From a bacterium (GTDB lineage Bacteria; Electryoneota; Electryoneia; Electryoneales; Electryoneaceae): a stretch of 64,000 nucleotides of DNA. The stretch spans positions 1-64,000 of the forward strand of contig JAHLLH010000001.1 of assembly GCA_020444265.1 (NCBI GenBank), read 5' to 3'. Below, one piece after another: positions 45,978 to 54,930 of the stretch. The notes below the pieces were generated by a model, which was not told the DNA's origin, did not search any database, and worked only from the letters and a program-made list of their open reading frames with translations. Position numbers and translations under genes: made by a program. Numbering within the stretch: the first letter of the stretch is position 1; the number at the start of each line of letters is the position of its first letter.

Positions 45978-46007
45978 AACGTTCCGGGCATGACCTGGGA
46001 CGTTTTT
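45978..46007 (+). terminator. Probable terminator of the cold-shock gene
   Basis: AACGTTCC (45978-45985) pairs with GGGACGTT (45997-46004) with one G-T pair, followed by TTTCTATT. It lies 50 bases after the stop. Confidence 0.6.
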
Positions 46008-46026
46008 CTATTGCCTTTGGACCGCT

Positions 46027-46254
46027 ATGCTTTTCGCCTTACTCATCTTGCTGGTCAGTGCCGCCCTGCTTTTGTCCCTGTTGAAGTTGACGGGGATTGT
46101 CGGCTGGAGCTGGCTGGTGATCCTGAAAATTGTCGGCTACCCCGCAGCTTTCCTCGGCGTTCTCGCTGGAATGGTGCTGATTGGCGTACTCTTTGTGCGC
46201 AGCGTGCGGGCACTACTCGAGTGGCGTGAGAAACATTTTGGCGAGTCCGAATAG
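46027..46254 (+). CDS. Small two-helix membrane protein, unknown
   Basis: 75 residues: two hydrophobic segments (residues 2-20 and 33-56, with a short WSW turn between) and a charged tail (ALLEWREKHFGESE). It resembles no named family. GGA lies 6 bases before the ATG. A bidirectional terminator follows, which supports that this stretch is transcribed. It could be a real small gene or an unused frame. Confidence 0.5.
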   Translation: MLFALLILLVSAALLLSLLKLTGIVGWSWLVILKIVGYPAAFLGVLAGMVLIGVLFVRSVRALLEWREKHFGESE

Positions 46255-46271
46255 CAGAACTGTGAAAACCA

Positions 46272-46303
46272 AAACGGTCGGTTCCATGGGGAACCGACCG
46301 TTT
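46272..46303. terminator. Bidirectional terminator between a small gene and tRNA-Arg
   Basis: Arms AAACGGTCGGTTCC (46272-46285) and GGAACCGACCGTTT (46290-46303), perfect over 14 base pairs with loop ATGG. A T-rich run follows on each strand (TTTCTTT on plus, TTTTGGTTTT on minus). Confidence 0.93.
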
Positions 46304-46309
46304 CTTTCG

Positions 46310-46383
46310 TACGCCTGTAGGGATTCGAACCCCAAACCTTCTGATCCGTAGTCAGATGCTCTATCCAGTTGAGCTACAGGCGC
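46310..46383 (-). tRNA. tRNA-Arg (anticodon ACG)
   Basis: On the minus strand the acceptor stem GCGCCTG pairs with CAGGCGT (first pair G-U), the D-stem is GCTC/GAGC, the anticodon stem TCTGA/TCAGA encloses loop CTACGGA with anticodon ACG, and the T-arm has TTCGAAT. The wobble A is normally made inosine, so it reads CGU, CGC and CGA. A3' CCA is not encoded. A terminator lies just behind. Confidence 0.95.
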
Positions 46384-46722
46384 TCGACGGCCCCAAAAGT
46401 AGCCAACGGGGCGGGTCGATGCAAGATGGAGAACAGGGTGGGTCTCTGTCAACGAGGCGTCGCATTATTGTCAGAACCACAATGTCATATCCCCGGCACC
46501 AATTCCAGTGGTCCCCACCTTGCTTCTCGTTGACTCATTCCGGCATCCTGCCTAGTTTACTAGAATTGGGGTGACCAGTCTCGCACCGGATGCGAGATGT
46601 ACACCCGCTTGAGCCTGCCGCCAATTAAGGTTCATTCACAGTTCATTACCTGATTCCCGGCCAGGTGGAGGCTCCCGCACCTCCTTTACTGGGGACAGCG
46701 ACCACGACAAGACGGTGATACG
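46384..46722 (+). other. Intergenic region with a possible promoter of the subtilase gene
   Basis: About 340 bases without a gene. TTGACT (46530-46535) with 17 bases to TAGTTT (46553-46558) is the best promoter candidate; it starts with the same TTGACTCATT as the groES promoter. That places a ~160-base leader before the ATG at 46723. No other structure was recognised. Confidence 0.4.
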
Positions 46723-49700
46723 ATGACAACCTCGCGATTGCTCCTCTTCGGATTGTTCCTGCTAGCTCTCGTTGCCAGTACGGCGGCAGTGCAATCTGAT
46801 CACTATGAAAACGGGCTCGACCAGGCCTTGCGGGAAACCCCGGCTGATCAGACGCTTCCTCTCTTAATCGTCTTCGAGGGGGCGCTCGATACTCGCATCA
46901 TGCAGCAGCAGGTCCGTGACCTACCCCTGCCGGAACGGCGTCGTGTGGTGGTGTCCAGCCTGCAAGAAAACCTTCGTAAACAGGGCGGGCTAGTTCTCGA
47001 CTGGCTGCGCAGCGAAGTCGCCGCAGGCCGTGCGGACCATCTGTATCCCTTCTGGCTGGGCAATGGAGTGGTTGTCGACCTGCGTTCGGATCGTATCCAG
47101 GAGCTTGGGAAGTTCAGCAGCATCGCACGAATTCGGTATGACCGTCGCTATCCCTTCGCAATGACCATCGATGACCTCGGCAATCCGCAGGGGGAAGACC
47201 CTGTTCTGCCGACGGACATCATCTCATGGGGTGTGACACGTGTCGGCGCACCCGAACTCTGGAACCAGGGCTTGACCGGTGAGGGTGGCTTGATCGCGAT
47301 GATTGACAGCGGTGTGCAGTGGAGCCATCCGGATCTGATCGACCACATCTGGAACAACCTCGGCGAGATCGAAGGCAATGGGGTGGATGACGATGGCAAT
47401 GGGTATATCGACGATGTACACGGCTGGAGCTTTTTTCGTGAGAGCGGCAATGTCGATGATAACCAGGGGCATGGCACAAAAACCGCCGGCATCGCGGTAG
47501 GGGATGGTACCAATGGCGACACCACCGGTGTCGCACCCGATGCCACTTTCATGGTGTTGCAGAACTACGATGCCGCAGGACAGTGGTCCAGCGAAGCAAC
47601 CCATTATGTAGCGGTCCAATATGCTTTGGCGAACGGTGCAGATGTGGTCAGCTCCTCGATGTCCTATGTACGGGATGAACAGGGCGGGTGGATCCCCGAC
47701 TACCTGACGGCTCGTTACACGATGGAAATGTCGCTCGCGGCTGGGTTGATCCAGGCGAACTCAACGGGGAATGATGGCGGCAGCATCGGCGTGCCCTGGA
47801 ACATCAATTGCCCTGCAAACTGCCCACCTCCTTTCCTGCACCCGGACCAGACCTTGGTCGGAGGAGTCAGCTCGATTCTCGCCTGCGGCATGGTCCGTTC
47901 ATCTGGCGTTATCCATTCATCAAGCGACCGTGGGGTTTCCGCGTGGGAAGATCCAGAGTACCCGGAAGCCTTTCAGGATTATCCCTGGAACGAAGGGGAG
48001 CTTCTCGGCCTTCTGAAGCCGGATCTTGTCGGTCCGAGTTCTGTGCCAACGACCACTTTAAACGGGAACTACATCAGCAGTTTTGCTGGTACTTCAGCAT
48101 CCACTCCAAACCTCGGAGGCAGTCTTGTTCTGCTGCGTAGCATTCATCAGCAAGCAACGCCGGAAGAGATTGCGGAAGCACTCAGCATGACTGCAATTGA
48201 TGCCGGCCCCGTTGGTTTTGATACGGCCTATGGCGCTGGTGAATACAGGGTTAACCTGGCGCACGACTACCTCGACAACATGTTTGAGTATGGCGGGCTT
48301 CATTTCGATATTAGCACCGAGGATGGCAATGAGCCGGAAAACCTGCGTGTCTTTATCGGTGATGGGGAAGTCGAAGCTTCCCTCGATTCTGCAGATGATG
48401 TCGTAGGGCGAATCCAGGCGGGGAGTTATGATATCCGTGTTACCGCGACTGGGTATGATTTTGCTGAAGCCGCGAGTGTAAATGTAGTGGCTGATGACAC
48501 GTTGCAATTGACCCTTGAACTACCCCTTACTCAGCCGTTCATCTCCCCGGAATTTGTGGACGAGAGCTGGGAAGTGAACCAGGATTACGTGCTCCACTTT
48601 GACATCGCGAATCCCTACATCGCTGAGCAGGAGTACGCTCTCAGCCTCGAACCGACCACCCTGCTCGACTGGGAGACGGACCAGCACTATGCCCTGGAAA
48701 ATGAGTTGGGATCGATTGTTGAACAGGCGCTGACCTGGTTCAACGGCGAGCTGATCGTCGGCGGGCAACGTGAATCCACCGCGCGATTCTGGCGATTCGA
48801 GCAGGGGGTCCAAGCAATCACCCTGATTGACAGCCTCGACCTCACTGCGCCGTTTGATCTCTATGGTGTCCGTTCACTATGTGGAGTGGCTGATTCCTTG
48901 TATGTGGCGAAGGGCAATGAGTTCGTCTACCTGATGGACACCACCTTCGCCCTGGTGGACAGCATCGACATGTCAGGTGTAACTGAATTTGTTCGTGCGG
49001 TAACTGTTGATCCCACTACCGGTCACCTCTACATCTCCCAGACCAGCGGGCATACGGTCTATAAGGTGGACCGTCAGGGTAGCCTGATCGGTCAGCACTC
49101 CCTCGACTATACCATCATAGGCCTTTCTTACTACGAGGATTTCAACCGCGGCCCATCGCTGTTGGTGGTTGACAATTCGCAGGGTGGACGAGGGGTGCTG
49201 AAGTCCTATGTCCTCGACTCGGGCAGCGAGCAGACAGAGGCCTACCTTTCCACCCCGGAACAGTTTAATTCAGTGTATGGGATTGCGGTTCATCCTGATT
49301 CCGCACGTGGTATCTACCAGGTTGCTACCCTTGCGCGGGATACCGGCATTGACATCCGCGACCGTGAAGTGTGGAGCGATCTCTACGATCTTCCGGAAAT
49401 GGTAACTGTGATGCCCGGCGGTGGGTCGGTTGACGTAACCCTGCATACGACCCCGTTGCCAGATTCCGGGAGCTACAACTTCCGATTGGAGTTCACCAAC
49501 CTTACCGACAATTGGCAGAGCTACATCCCAGTCAGCTTCACCCTCTGGGTGAATGATCTCGATGAACGGCAGGGAAGCACCCTGCCTGAGAGCTTTGCAC
49601 TGCATGCTCCCTGGCCGAACCCCTTCAATCCATCTGTCCACCTGGCCTTTGATCTGCCGCGAAGTGGGGAGGTCTCGCTACGAATTGTCAACCTGCTGGG

Positions 49701-49851
49701 TCAGACGGTGGCCACGTTGATCGACGGGCAGCTGCGCGCCGGCCGTCACACGCTCCAGTGGCATGGAGCGAACGCCGCCTCCGGATTGTATCTTGCTGTT
49801 CTGCAAGCTGGATCGGAACACCAAGTGCAGAAGTTGATGTTGCTGAAATAG
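46723..49851 (+). CDS. Secreted subtilisin-like serine protease with type IX-style C-terminal sorting domain
   Basis: 1042 residues. Signal peptide (~1-22). Residues ~30-140 form an inhibitor-like prodomain. The S8 peptidase domain runs ~155-515 with the triad Asp in AMIDSGVQWSHPD (~194), His in GHGTKTAGIA (~250) and Ser in FAGTSASTPN (~458). A carboxypeptidase-regulatory/PEGA-like beta domain lies near 545-605, then a propeller-like region ~680-890, and the last ~85 residues carry PWPNPFNPSVHLAFDLP and end VQKLMLLK, the sorting domain. It should be exported through a type IX pathway and act on proteins outside the cell. It may lead the TlpA and barrel genes behind it. Confidence 0.9.
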   Translation: MTTSRLLLFGLFLLALVASTAAVQSDHYENGLDQALRETPADQTLPLLIVFEGALDTRIMQQQVRDLPLPERRRVVVSSLQENLRKQGGLVLDWLRSEVAAGRADHLYPFWLGNGVVVDLRSDRIQELGKFSSIARIRYDRRYPFAMTIDDLGNPQGEDPVLPTDIISWGVTRVGAPELWNQGLTGEGGLIAMIDSGVQWSHPDLIDHIWNNLGEIEGNGVDDDGNGYIDDVHGWSFFRESGNVDDNQGHGTKTAGIAVGDGTNGDTTGVAPDATFMVLQNYDAAGQWSSEATHYVAVQYALANGADVVSSSMSYVRDEQGGWIPDYLTARYTMEMSLAAGLIQANSTGNDGGSIGVPWNINCPANCPPPFLHPDQTLVGGVSSILACGMVRSSGVIHSSSDRGVSAWEDPEYPEAFQDYPWNEGELLGLLKPDLVGPSSVPTTTLNGNYISSFAGTSASTPNLGGSLVLLRSIHQQATPEEIAEALSMTAIDAGPVGFDTAYGAGEYRVNLAHDYLDNMFEYGGLHFDISTEDGNEPENLRVFIGDGEVEASLDSADDVVGRIQAGSYDIRVTATGYDFAEAASVNVVADDTLQLTLELPLTQPFISPEFVDESWEVNQDYVLHFDIANPYIAEQEYALSLEPTTLLDWETDQHYALENELGSIVEQALTWFNGELIVGGQRESTARFWRFEQGVQAITLIDSLDLTAPFDLYGVRSLCGVADSLYVAKGNEFVYLMDTTFALVDSIDMSGVTEFVRAVTVDPTTGHLYISQTSGHTVYKVDRQGSLIGQHSLDYTIIGLSYYEDFNRGPSLLVVDNSQGGRGVLKSYVLDSGSEQTEAYLSTPEQFNSVYGIAVHPDSARGIYQVATLARDTGIDIRDREVWSDLYDLPEMVTVMPGGGSVDVTLHTTPLPDSGSYNFRLEFTNLTDNWQSYIPVSFTLWVNDLDERQGSTLPESFALHAPWPNPFNPSVHLAFDLPRSGEVSLRIVNLLGQTVATLIDGQLRAGRHTLQWHGANAASGLYLAVLQAGSEHQVQKLMLLK

Positions 49852-49917
49852 TACGTGTTTGTTGATACTGGAAACGTTTTGCCCGGGGGAAGACGGGAAA
49901 CGCTGAAGGAGGATGTT

Positions 49918-50448
49918 GTGAAGCTGTTGAACCGTATCGCTGTCCTGACGCTGCTGCTCACCTTGATTACCATGCCAGCTTTGGCGAGTGACCTCGAAGG
50001 AAAAACCGCACCCAATTTTCGCTTGAAGACTGCGGATGGCAAACAGATGAGCCTCGAGGATGCGTTGAAGGACGGCCCGGTCCTGATCGATTTCTGGGCA
50101 ACCTGGTGCCAGCCCTGCAAGCAGGCCTTGCCGCCGCTTTCCAAGATTTATGAGACCTACAAGGAGCAGGGCTACACGATGCTGGCGATCAGTGTCGACA
50201 ACACCCGAAGCGTCTCCAAAATCCGTCCCTATATCCGCAGTAAAGGTTTCAAATTCCCGGTCCTGCTCGACACAGACAGCCAGGTGCTTCGTCAGTATGG
50301 TGGCAACAATGTGCCCCATACCGTGCTGGTCGGTCAGGATGGCAAGATCCGCAAGGTCTGGATCGGCTACCATCCCGGTGAGGAGAAGGAAATTGAGGAG
50401 GAAGTGGTCGCACTTCTGGAGGCTGGCAAGGGGGAGATGGACCAGTGA
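49918..50448 (+). CDS. TlpA-type thiol-disulfide oxidoreductase
   Basis: 176 residues with a signal peptide (~1-22, ending ALA). The active-site loop is IDFWATWCQPCKQALPPL near residue 61; NNVPHTVLVGQDGKI holds the cis-Pro near 140. The protein is expected in the periplasm. The GTG at 49918 has a perfect AAGGAGG at 5 bases; a longer frame from 49855 has no ribosome site. It lies 66 bases after the subtilase gene. The barrel gene downstream starts inside its stop (GTGA), so they are coupled. Confidence 0.87.
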   Translation: MKLLNRIAVLTLLLTLITMPALASDLEGKTAPNFRLKTADGKQMSLEDALKDGPVLIDFWATWCQPCKQALPPLSKIYETYKEQGYTMLAISVDNTRSVSKIRPYIRSKGFKFPVLLDTDSQVLRQYGGNNVPHTVLVGQDGKIRKVWIGYHPGEEKEIEEEVVALLEAGKGEMDQ

Positions 50449-51998
50449 TCCGACGTTTCAGCTTCCTCGTTCTATTCGTGCTTCTTACGAGTACTGCCTC
50501 TTATGCCCAGGGTGTCAGCATCCAGGGCAGCAATGAGATGCGTTGGGCGGATGGACGAGAAACCCTCGGTGGGCAGGAGCAGACCAAACGCTACTTCGAG
50601 AATCGTCTCAACACCGATCTCTACTACGGGCAAGTTCGAATCGGCGCACGACTTACAGTGCTGCAACCATCCGAATTCGGCGAGACCCAGTATGGACCTG
50701 AGACACTCGACAAACGGTTTCTCGAGTACTACGATCCCGACATCAATTTCCGTCTCCGCGCAGGTGATTTTTACACCGTATGGGGACGTGGGCTGACCCT
50801 CGCCCTGGTCGAAGACATCAACCAGGGCTTCGATTCCGGGCTCGACGGTGTGCTCGCCAGCGGTGGTGTCGGCAACATCGAGATGGAAGCAATCGCGGGT
50901 CGTTCGAGGGAAGGATTTCTCGGGCTGGTGCGTCAATCGCAAGTCAGTGGTGGTCACATCGGTGCCACCCTTCCGGCGGGATTGGGTGTCGGCGGGCAGG
51001 CGCTATTGGTCACCCCGGTCGAAGACCCGACCATCTCCAGCTACGACGAAAATCGGACCTTCGGAGGGTACCTCTCCTGGGATGGTTCGTCGATGTCGAT
51101 CTGGGCGGAACATGCGATCGAATCGATTGACGGGGTGGACGATGATCACGATGCCAGCTATCTGAGTGTCAGCTGGTTCGGCAGCCGCGTCGGTGTGGTG
51201 ATGGACTATAAACGGTACCGCTACTACCGTTTCGCCAGTGGCCTTTCCGGCGCGGGCAGTACTTATGCCCAGTCTGTCGGCATTCTGCCCTTCCACAATG
51301 CGCCTATCGGGCAACGTGAGTTCACGAGTAACCTCTTCAGCAAACATCCACATATCGTGCTGTTCAACGATGAGGTTGGGCTACAGGCGGAAGTGACCTA
51401 CAACCCGACTGACGACATAACCTTCATCCTCGCGATGAGCCAGAGCAGCTCGTTTGTCGAGCGTGATGGCTGGCTGCCCTCTCTGGAAGAGGAGCAAAGC
51501 CCCTTCCGTGAAGTCTTTTTGGAGATGAATGCCTACCCATCGGCGAATTGGTACGCGACTGCATGGGCCGGTTGGAACGAGGACTTGGTCTACCACGCTG
51601 AATCGAACACCAGGGTGGATTGGAAACGGCAAGCCGTACTGGGGACTCAGAACGAGATCCGAGTTAGCAGCGATTGGTCGATCAAGTCATCCGTCGAAGG
51701 CGTCAGTGTGACCGAAGTGAGCACCGATGAATCCTTCATGGATGGACTCCTGGTGCTGGGCGCGACCTGGAATTCGCAGTACACGGCCTCAGTTACCTAC
51801 GAGTTTACCGGGGAAGAGAACCCGGCCAACGATGTTTCCAATTGGGTTAAAGCCGAGTTCGGTGCCTTCCTTGCCAATCGTCACGAGCTCTTGCTCACCG
51901 TCGGCCAGGAACGTGGCGGCCTCGTCTGTTCTTCCGGCAAGTGCCGTGTGGTGACCCCGTTTGATGGTGTCAAAATGACGTTGACCACCCTCTTCTAG
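50445..51998 (+). CDS. Outer-membrane beta-barrel protein (DUF6029-like)
   Basis: 517 residues. Signal peptide (~1-21, ending SYA). The mature protein alternates amphipathic strands with aromatic ends (TDLYYGQVRIGARLTVL, FLEYYDPDINFRLRAGDFYTVWGRGLTLAL, YTASVTYEFTG) and ends MTLTTLF, a terminal Phe as in BAM substrates. The RLRAGDFYTVWGRG-type segment is found in FCB barrel proteins of the DUF6029 kind. Role unknown; a Cys pair near the end (CSSGKC) may be a substrate of the upstream TlpA. GTG start overlaps the tlpA-like stop. Confidence 0.77.
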   Translation: MIRRFSFLVLFVLLTSTASYAQGVSIQGSNEMRWADGRETLGGQEQTKRYFENRLNTDLYYGQVRIGARLTVLQPSEFGETQYGPETLDKRFLEYYDPDINFRLRAGDFYTVWGRGLTLALVEDINQGFDSGLDGVLASGGVGNIEMEAIAGRSREGFLGLVRQSQVSGGHIGATLPAGLGVGGQALLVTPVEDPTISSYDENRTFGGYLSWDGSSMSIWAEHAIESIDGVDDDHDASYLSVSWFGSRVGVVMDYKRYRYYRFASGLSGAGSTYAQSVGILPFHNAPIGQREFTSNLFSKHPHIVLFNDEVGLQAEVTYNPTDDITFILAMSQSSSFVERDGWLPSLEEEQSPFREVFLEMNAYPSANWYATAWAGWNEDLVYHAESNTRVDWKRQAVLGTQNEIRVSSDWSIKSSVEGVSVTEVSTDESFMDGLLVLGATWNSQYTASVTYEFTGEENPANDVSNWVKAEFGAFLANRHELLLTVGQERGGLVCSSGKCRVVTPFDGVKMTLTTLF

Positions 51999-52024
51999 GG
52001 AGTATCGCGAACCTGTTTTCGTGG

Positions 52025-52058
52025 CCCGGGCAATCTTGTTGCCCGGGTTTCTTCTTTT
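52025..52058 (+). terminator. Terminator after the barrel gene
   Basis: Arms CCCGGGCAA (52025-52033) and TTGCCCGGG (52039-52047) with loop TCTTG, followed by TTTCTTCTTTT. It lies 27 bases after the stop. Confidence 0.92.
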
Positions 52059-52190
52059 CATCCCCGTCGCGATCCATTCTAAATTTACCCCTCCCACCAA
52101 GCTTTCCCGATTCAGATGGGTTACCCTTGGCCTTCGCAGTCCCTGTCGCTATTTTCCACCATCTGAGACTTGGTGAGCGAGGAAGCTGGA

Positions 52191-53594
52191 ATGGCGGGGA
52201 AAAAGGATAAATCGGACCTGAGCCGGTTGCCGAAAGTGGATATAGTCTTGCAGGAAAAGGTGCTCGATGTCTGGAAGGGGTCGACTCTTGCCACAGCAGC
52301 CGTGCGCGAGGTCCTGGAGATGGTTCGAAAAGATGCAGCTGCCCATTTGCCCACGATGGTTGATCCCGCCGAGGTCGCCTCGAGGGCGGCCAACCTGCTG
52401 CAAGATCGCTTTGCCCCCCAGTTGCGCCGTGTGATCAATGGCACGGGCATTATCATCCATACCAATCTGGGACGTTCTCCGCTCAGCGAAGCTGCAATTC
52501 AGGCCGTCGAACAGGCGGCACGATCCTATTCGACCCTCGAGTACGATCTCGATAAAGGGAGACGGGGTTCGCGTCACTTCCTTGTACGCGAGATGCTGCT
52601 CGCTCTGACCGGGGCTGAGGATGCTCTGGTCGCCAACAACAATGCATCAGCTTTGCTGCTCGCTTTGACCGCACTTTCGAAACGGAAACAGGTGATCGTC
52701 TCACGCGGTGAGCTGGTCGAGATCGGTGGCAGCTTCCGTATCCCGGACATCTGCCGTCTGTCCGGCGCAAAAATGGTCGAAGTGGGCACGACCAACCGGA
52801 CACGTATTGCCGACTACCGCAAGGAAGTGAGCGACAAAACCGGCCTGTTGCTGAGAGTTCACCCCTCGAATTTCCGTGTCGTCGGCTTTACAGAGGGCGT
52901 GACGATGCCGGAGCTGGTTAAGCTCGGTGAGGAGTCGGGAGTGCCGGTGGTCAACGATCTCGGCAGCGGAGCCTTGGTCGATGTGTCGAAGCTTTCCGGC
53001 CTGCCACGTGAACCGTTGGTTTCCGAAGCGGTTGCCGAAGGGGCATCAGTGGTCACCTTTTCAGGCGACAAGCTTTTGGGCGGTCCGCAGGCGGGGATTG
53101 CGGTGGGTCGTAAGGAGGTCATCGAAAAAATGCGACGTCACCCGTTGATGCGTGTCGTACGCCCCGACAAACTGAGCTTTGCCGCTCTCGATGCCACCCT
53201 GCGTGCCTATCTGAGGCCAGCCTCCCTGGCTGATGAATTACCCGTCTGGACAATGCTACATGCCAGGCCCGAAACCCTGGATGAATGGGCCAGGCCCCTT
53301 GTCTCGAAACTTGAAAAGAAGGCCACCAAGACGGGCTTGACCATTGGTCTCGGTGATTCGCAAGCTACTTCGGGCGGAGGCAGCCTGCCGGATGAAACCC
53401 TTCCAAGCCTTGCGATCCGTTTCGAGGGTCCGGCACGCGCTCTCAATTCGCTGCAAAAACGACTCAGACTGGGAGAACCGTCGGTCATCGGGTATCTTAA
53501 GGATGGCACCTTCTTCCTCGACATTCGTACGATGATCATCGAGGACCGGGATGAGATCTGTGATGCGCTAACACGTGCGCTTCTCAAAACTTGA
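52191..53594 (+). CDS. selA: L-seryl-tRNA(Sec) selenium transferase
   Basis: 467 residues, full length for SelA. It turns Ser-tRNA(Sec) into Sec-tRNA(Sec) with selenophosphate. Motifs: LPKVDIVLQ near the N-terminus, INGTGIIIHTNLGRSPLSEAA near 82, NNNASALLLAL, SRGELVEIGGSFRIPDI, and VTFSGDKLLGGPQAGI with the PLP-binding Lys near 300. The genome should therefore use selenocysteine and encode selB, selC and selD elsewhere; none is in the window. The ATG at 52191 has AGGA at 8 bases. The NfeD gene starts 8 bases after its stop. Confidence 0.95.
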   Translation: MAGKKDKSDLSRLPKVDIVLQEKVLDVWKGSTLATAAVREVLEMVRKDAAAHLPTMVDPAEVASRAANLLQDRFAPQLRRVINGTGIIIHTNLGRSPLSEAAIQAVEQAARSYSTLEYDLDKGRRGSRHFLVREMLLALTGAEDALVANNNASALLLALTALSKRKQVIVSRGELVEIGGSFRIPDICRLSGAKMVEVGTTNRTRIADYRKEVSDKTGLLLRVHPSNFRVVGFTEGVTMPELVKLGEESGVPVVNDLGSGALVDVSKLSGLPREPLVSEAVAEGASVVTFSGDKLLGGPQAGIAVGRKEVIEKMRRHPLMRVVRPDKLSFAALDATLRAYLRPASLADELPVWTMLHARPETLDEWARPLVSKLEKKATKTGLTIGLGDSQATSGGGSLPDETLPSLAIRFEGPARALNSLQKRLRLGEPSVIGYLKDGTFFLDIRTMIIEDRDEICDALTRALLKT

Positions 53595-53602
53595 GGTTGG
53601 CG

Positions 53603-54928
53603 ATGGACGGCAGATGGGGTAAGAAAATCCTGATGGTTGCGTTGCTGCTTGTTGGCTTCGTATTGCCAACAGTAGGTCGCGCGGAGGTGCACCTGTTGCC
53701 CGTCGAATCCGCCATTCATCCTGTCTCGATGCGTCTGATCGCCGCTGCTGTGGAACGTGCCGAAGATCAGAACGCCGAAGCACTCATCATCGAGCTGGAT
53801 ACACCCGGCGGCCTGATGGAGTCGACACGCGGGATCACCAAGGCGATTCTCAACAGCCGTGTCCCGGTGATTGTCTGGGTCGGACCGGAAGGAGCGCGTG
53901 CAGGTAGCGCGGGGGTCTTCATCACTATGGCCGCGCACATCGCCGCAATGGCACCCAGCACCAACATCGGTGCCGCAACCCCGGTCGGAATGGGCAATCC
54001 TACAACGGCTCCGGACAGCACTGAAGGCAGCCAGTCCGATGCCGAAGCGATGAGGAAAAAGGTGACCAACGATGCCATCGCGCAGGTGCGTGCGATGGCG
54101 GAACGTCACGGTCGTAACGCCGATTGGGCGGAAGAGGCAGTGCGTGAGGCGGCCTCGATCACCTCGAACGAGGCACTCGAACTGAACGTCATCGACCTGA
54201 TCGCGGATGATGTCGAGGACTTGTTGCAAAAGGTTGACGGGATGACGGTTGAAACCGTTGACGGCGAGGTGACCCTCGCTACCGCCGGGTCGATTGTGAC
54301 ACGCTATGAAATGACCTGGCGCGAGAAGTTCCTCGCACGTCTTGCCAACCCCAACCTCGCTTACATTCTGCTGTTGATCGGTTTTTACGGTCTCATTTTC
54401 GAATTGTACAATCCCGGCGCGGTGATTCCGGGGGTGCTGGGTGTGATTGCCCTGATCCTCGCCTTTTTCGCGATGCAGACTCTGCCTCTTAACTGGGCGG
54501 GACTACTGCTGCTCGTTGTCGGGATCATCATGTTGCTGTTGGAGATCAAAGTGGCCAGTTACGGATTTCTTACATTTGGTGGTGCGGTATCACTCGTCCT
54601 GGGCTCGATCATGCTCTTCGACAGCCCGATTCCTGCACTTCGTGTCTCCTGGACCGTCATCATTCCGACGGTCGGAGTCACCGTCCTCTTCTTCGTTTTC
54701 GCCCTCACCTACGGCATTCGTGCCCAGAAAAATAAGGTGACGACTGGCGAACAGGGCTTGGTCGGGGAAGATGGGATCGCCTTCGAGGAGCTGAATCCGA
54801 CCGGTCGAGTAAAGATCGGTGCCGAGTTTTGGCGAGCCGAAGCGGAAAACCCGCCTATCGAAAAGGGTGACCGGATTATTGTCACCGGCGGAGATCGTCT
54901 CAATCTCAAGGTGAAACGTCTGAGCTGA
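53603..54928 (+). CDS. nfeD: NfeD family protein with ClpP-class serine protease domain
   Basis: 441 residues. A signal peptide (~1-28) precedes a ClpP/crotonase-class domain at ~30-225 (LIIELDTPGGLMEST; EGARAGSAGVFITMAAHIAAMAPSTNIGAATPV, where Ser and Lys form the active site of STOPP-type proteases). Four or five helices follow (~250-380) and a C-terminal OB-fold NfeD domain (~385-441, GLVGEDGIAFEELNPTGRVKIGAEFWRA). Long NfeD proteins usually work with SPFH/stomatin proteins in membrane quality control; no such partner is adjacent. GAGG at 6 bases supports the ATG at 53603. Confidence 0.9.
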   Translation: MDGRWGKKILMVALLLVGFVLPTVGRAEVHLLPVESAIHPVSMRLIAAAVERAEDQNAEALIIELDTPGGLMESTRGITKAILNSRVPVIVWVGPEGARAGSAGVFITMAAHIAAMAPSTNIGAATPVGMGNPTTAPDSTEGSQSDAEAMRKKVTNDAIAQVRAMAERHGRNADWAEEAVREAASITSNEALELNVIDLIADDVEDLLQKVDGMTVETVDGEVTLATAGSIVTRYEMTWREKFLARLANPNLAYILLLIGFYGLIFELYNPGAVIPGVLGVIALILAFFAMQTLPLNWAGLLLLVVGIIMLLLEIKVASYGFLTFGGAVSLVLGSIMLFDSPIPALRVSWTVIIPTVGVTVLFFVFALTYGIRAQKNKVTTGEQGLVGEDGIAFEELNPTGRVKIGAEFWRAEAENPPIEKGDRIIVTGGDRLNLKVKRLS

Positions 54929-54930
54929 TC

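Noticed and set aside
53207-54229. 340-codon minus-strand frame spanning selA and nfeD
   Set aside because: Runs opposite two well-supported genes and crosses their boundary; no ribosome site or domain.
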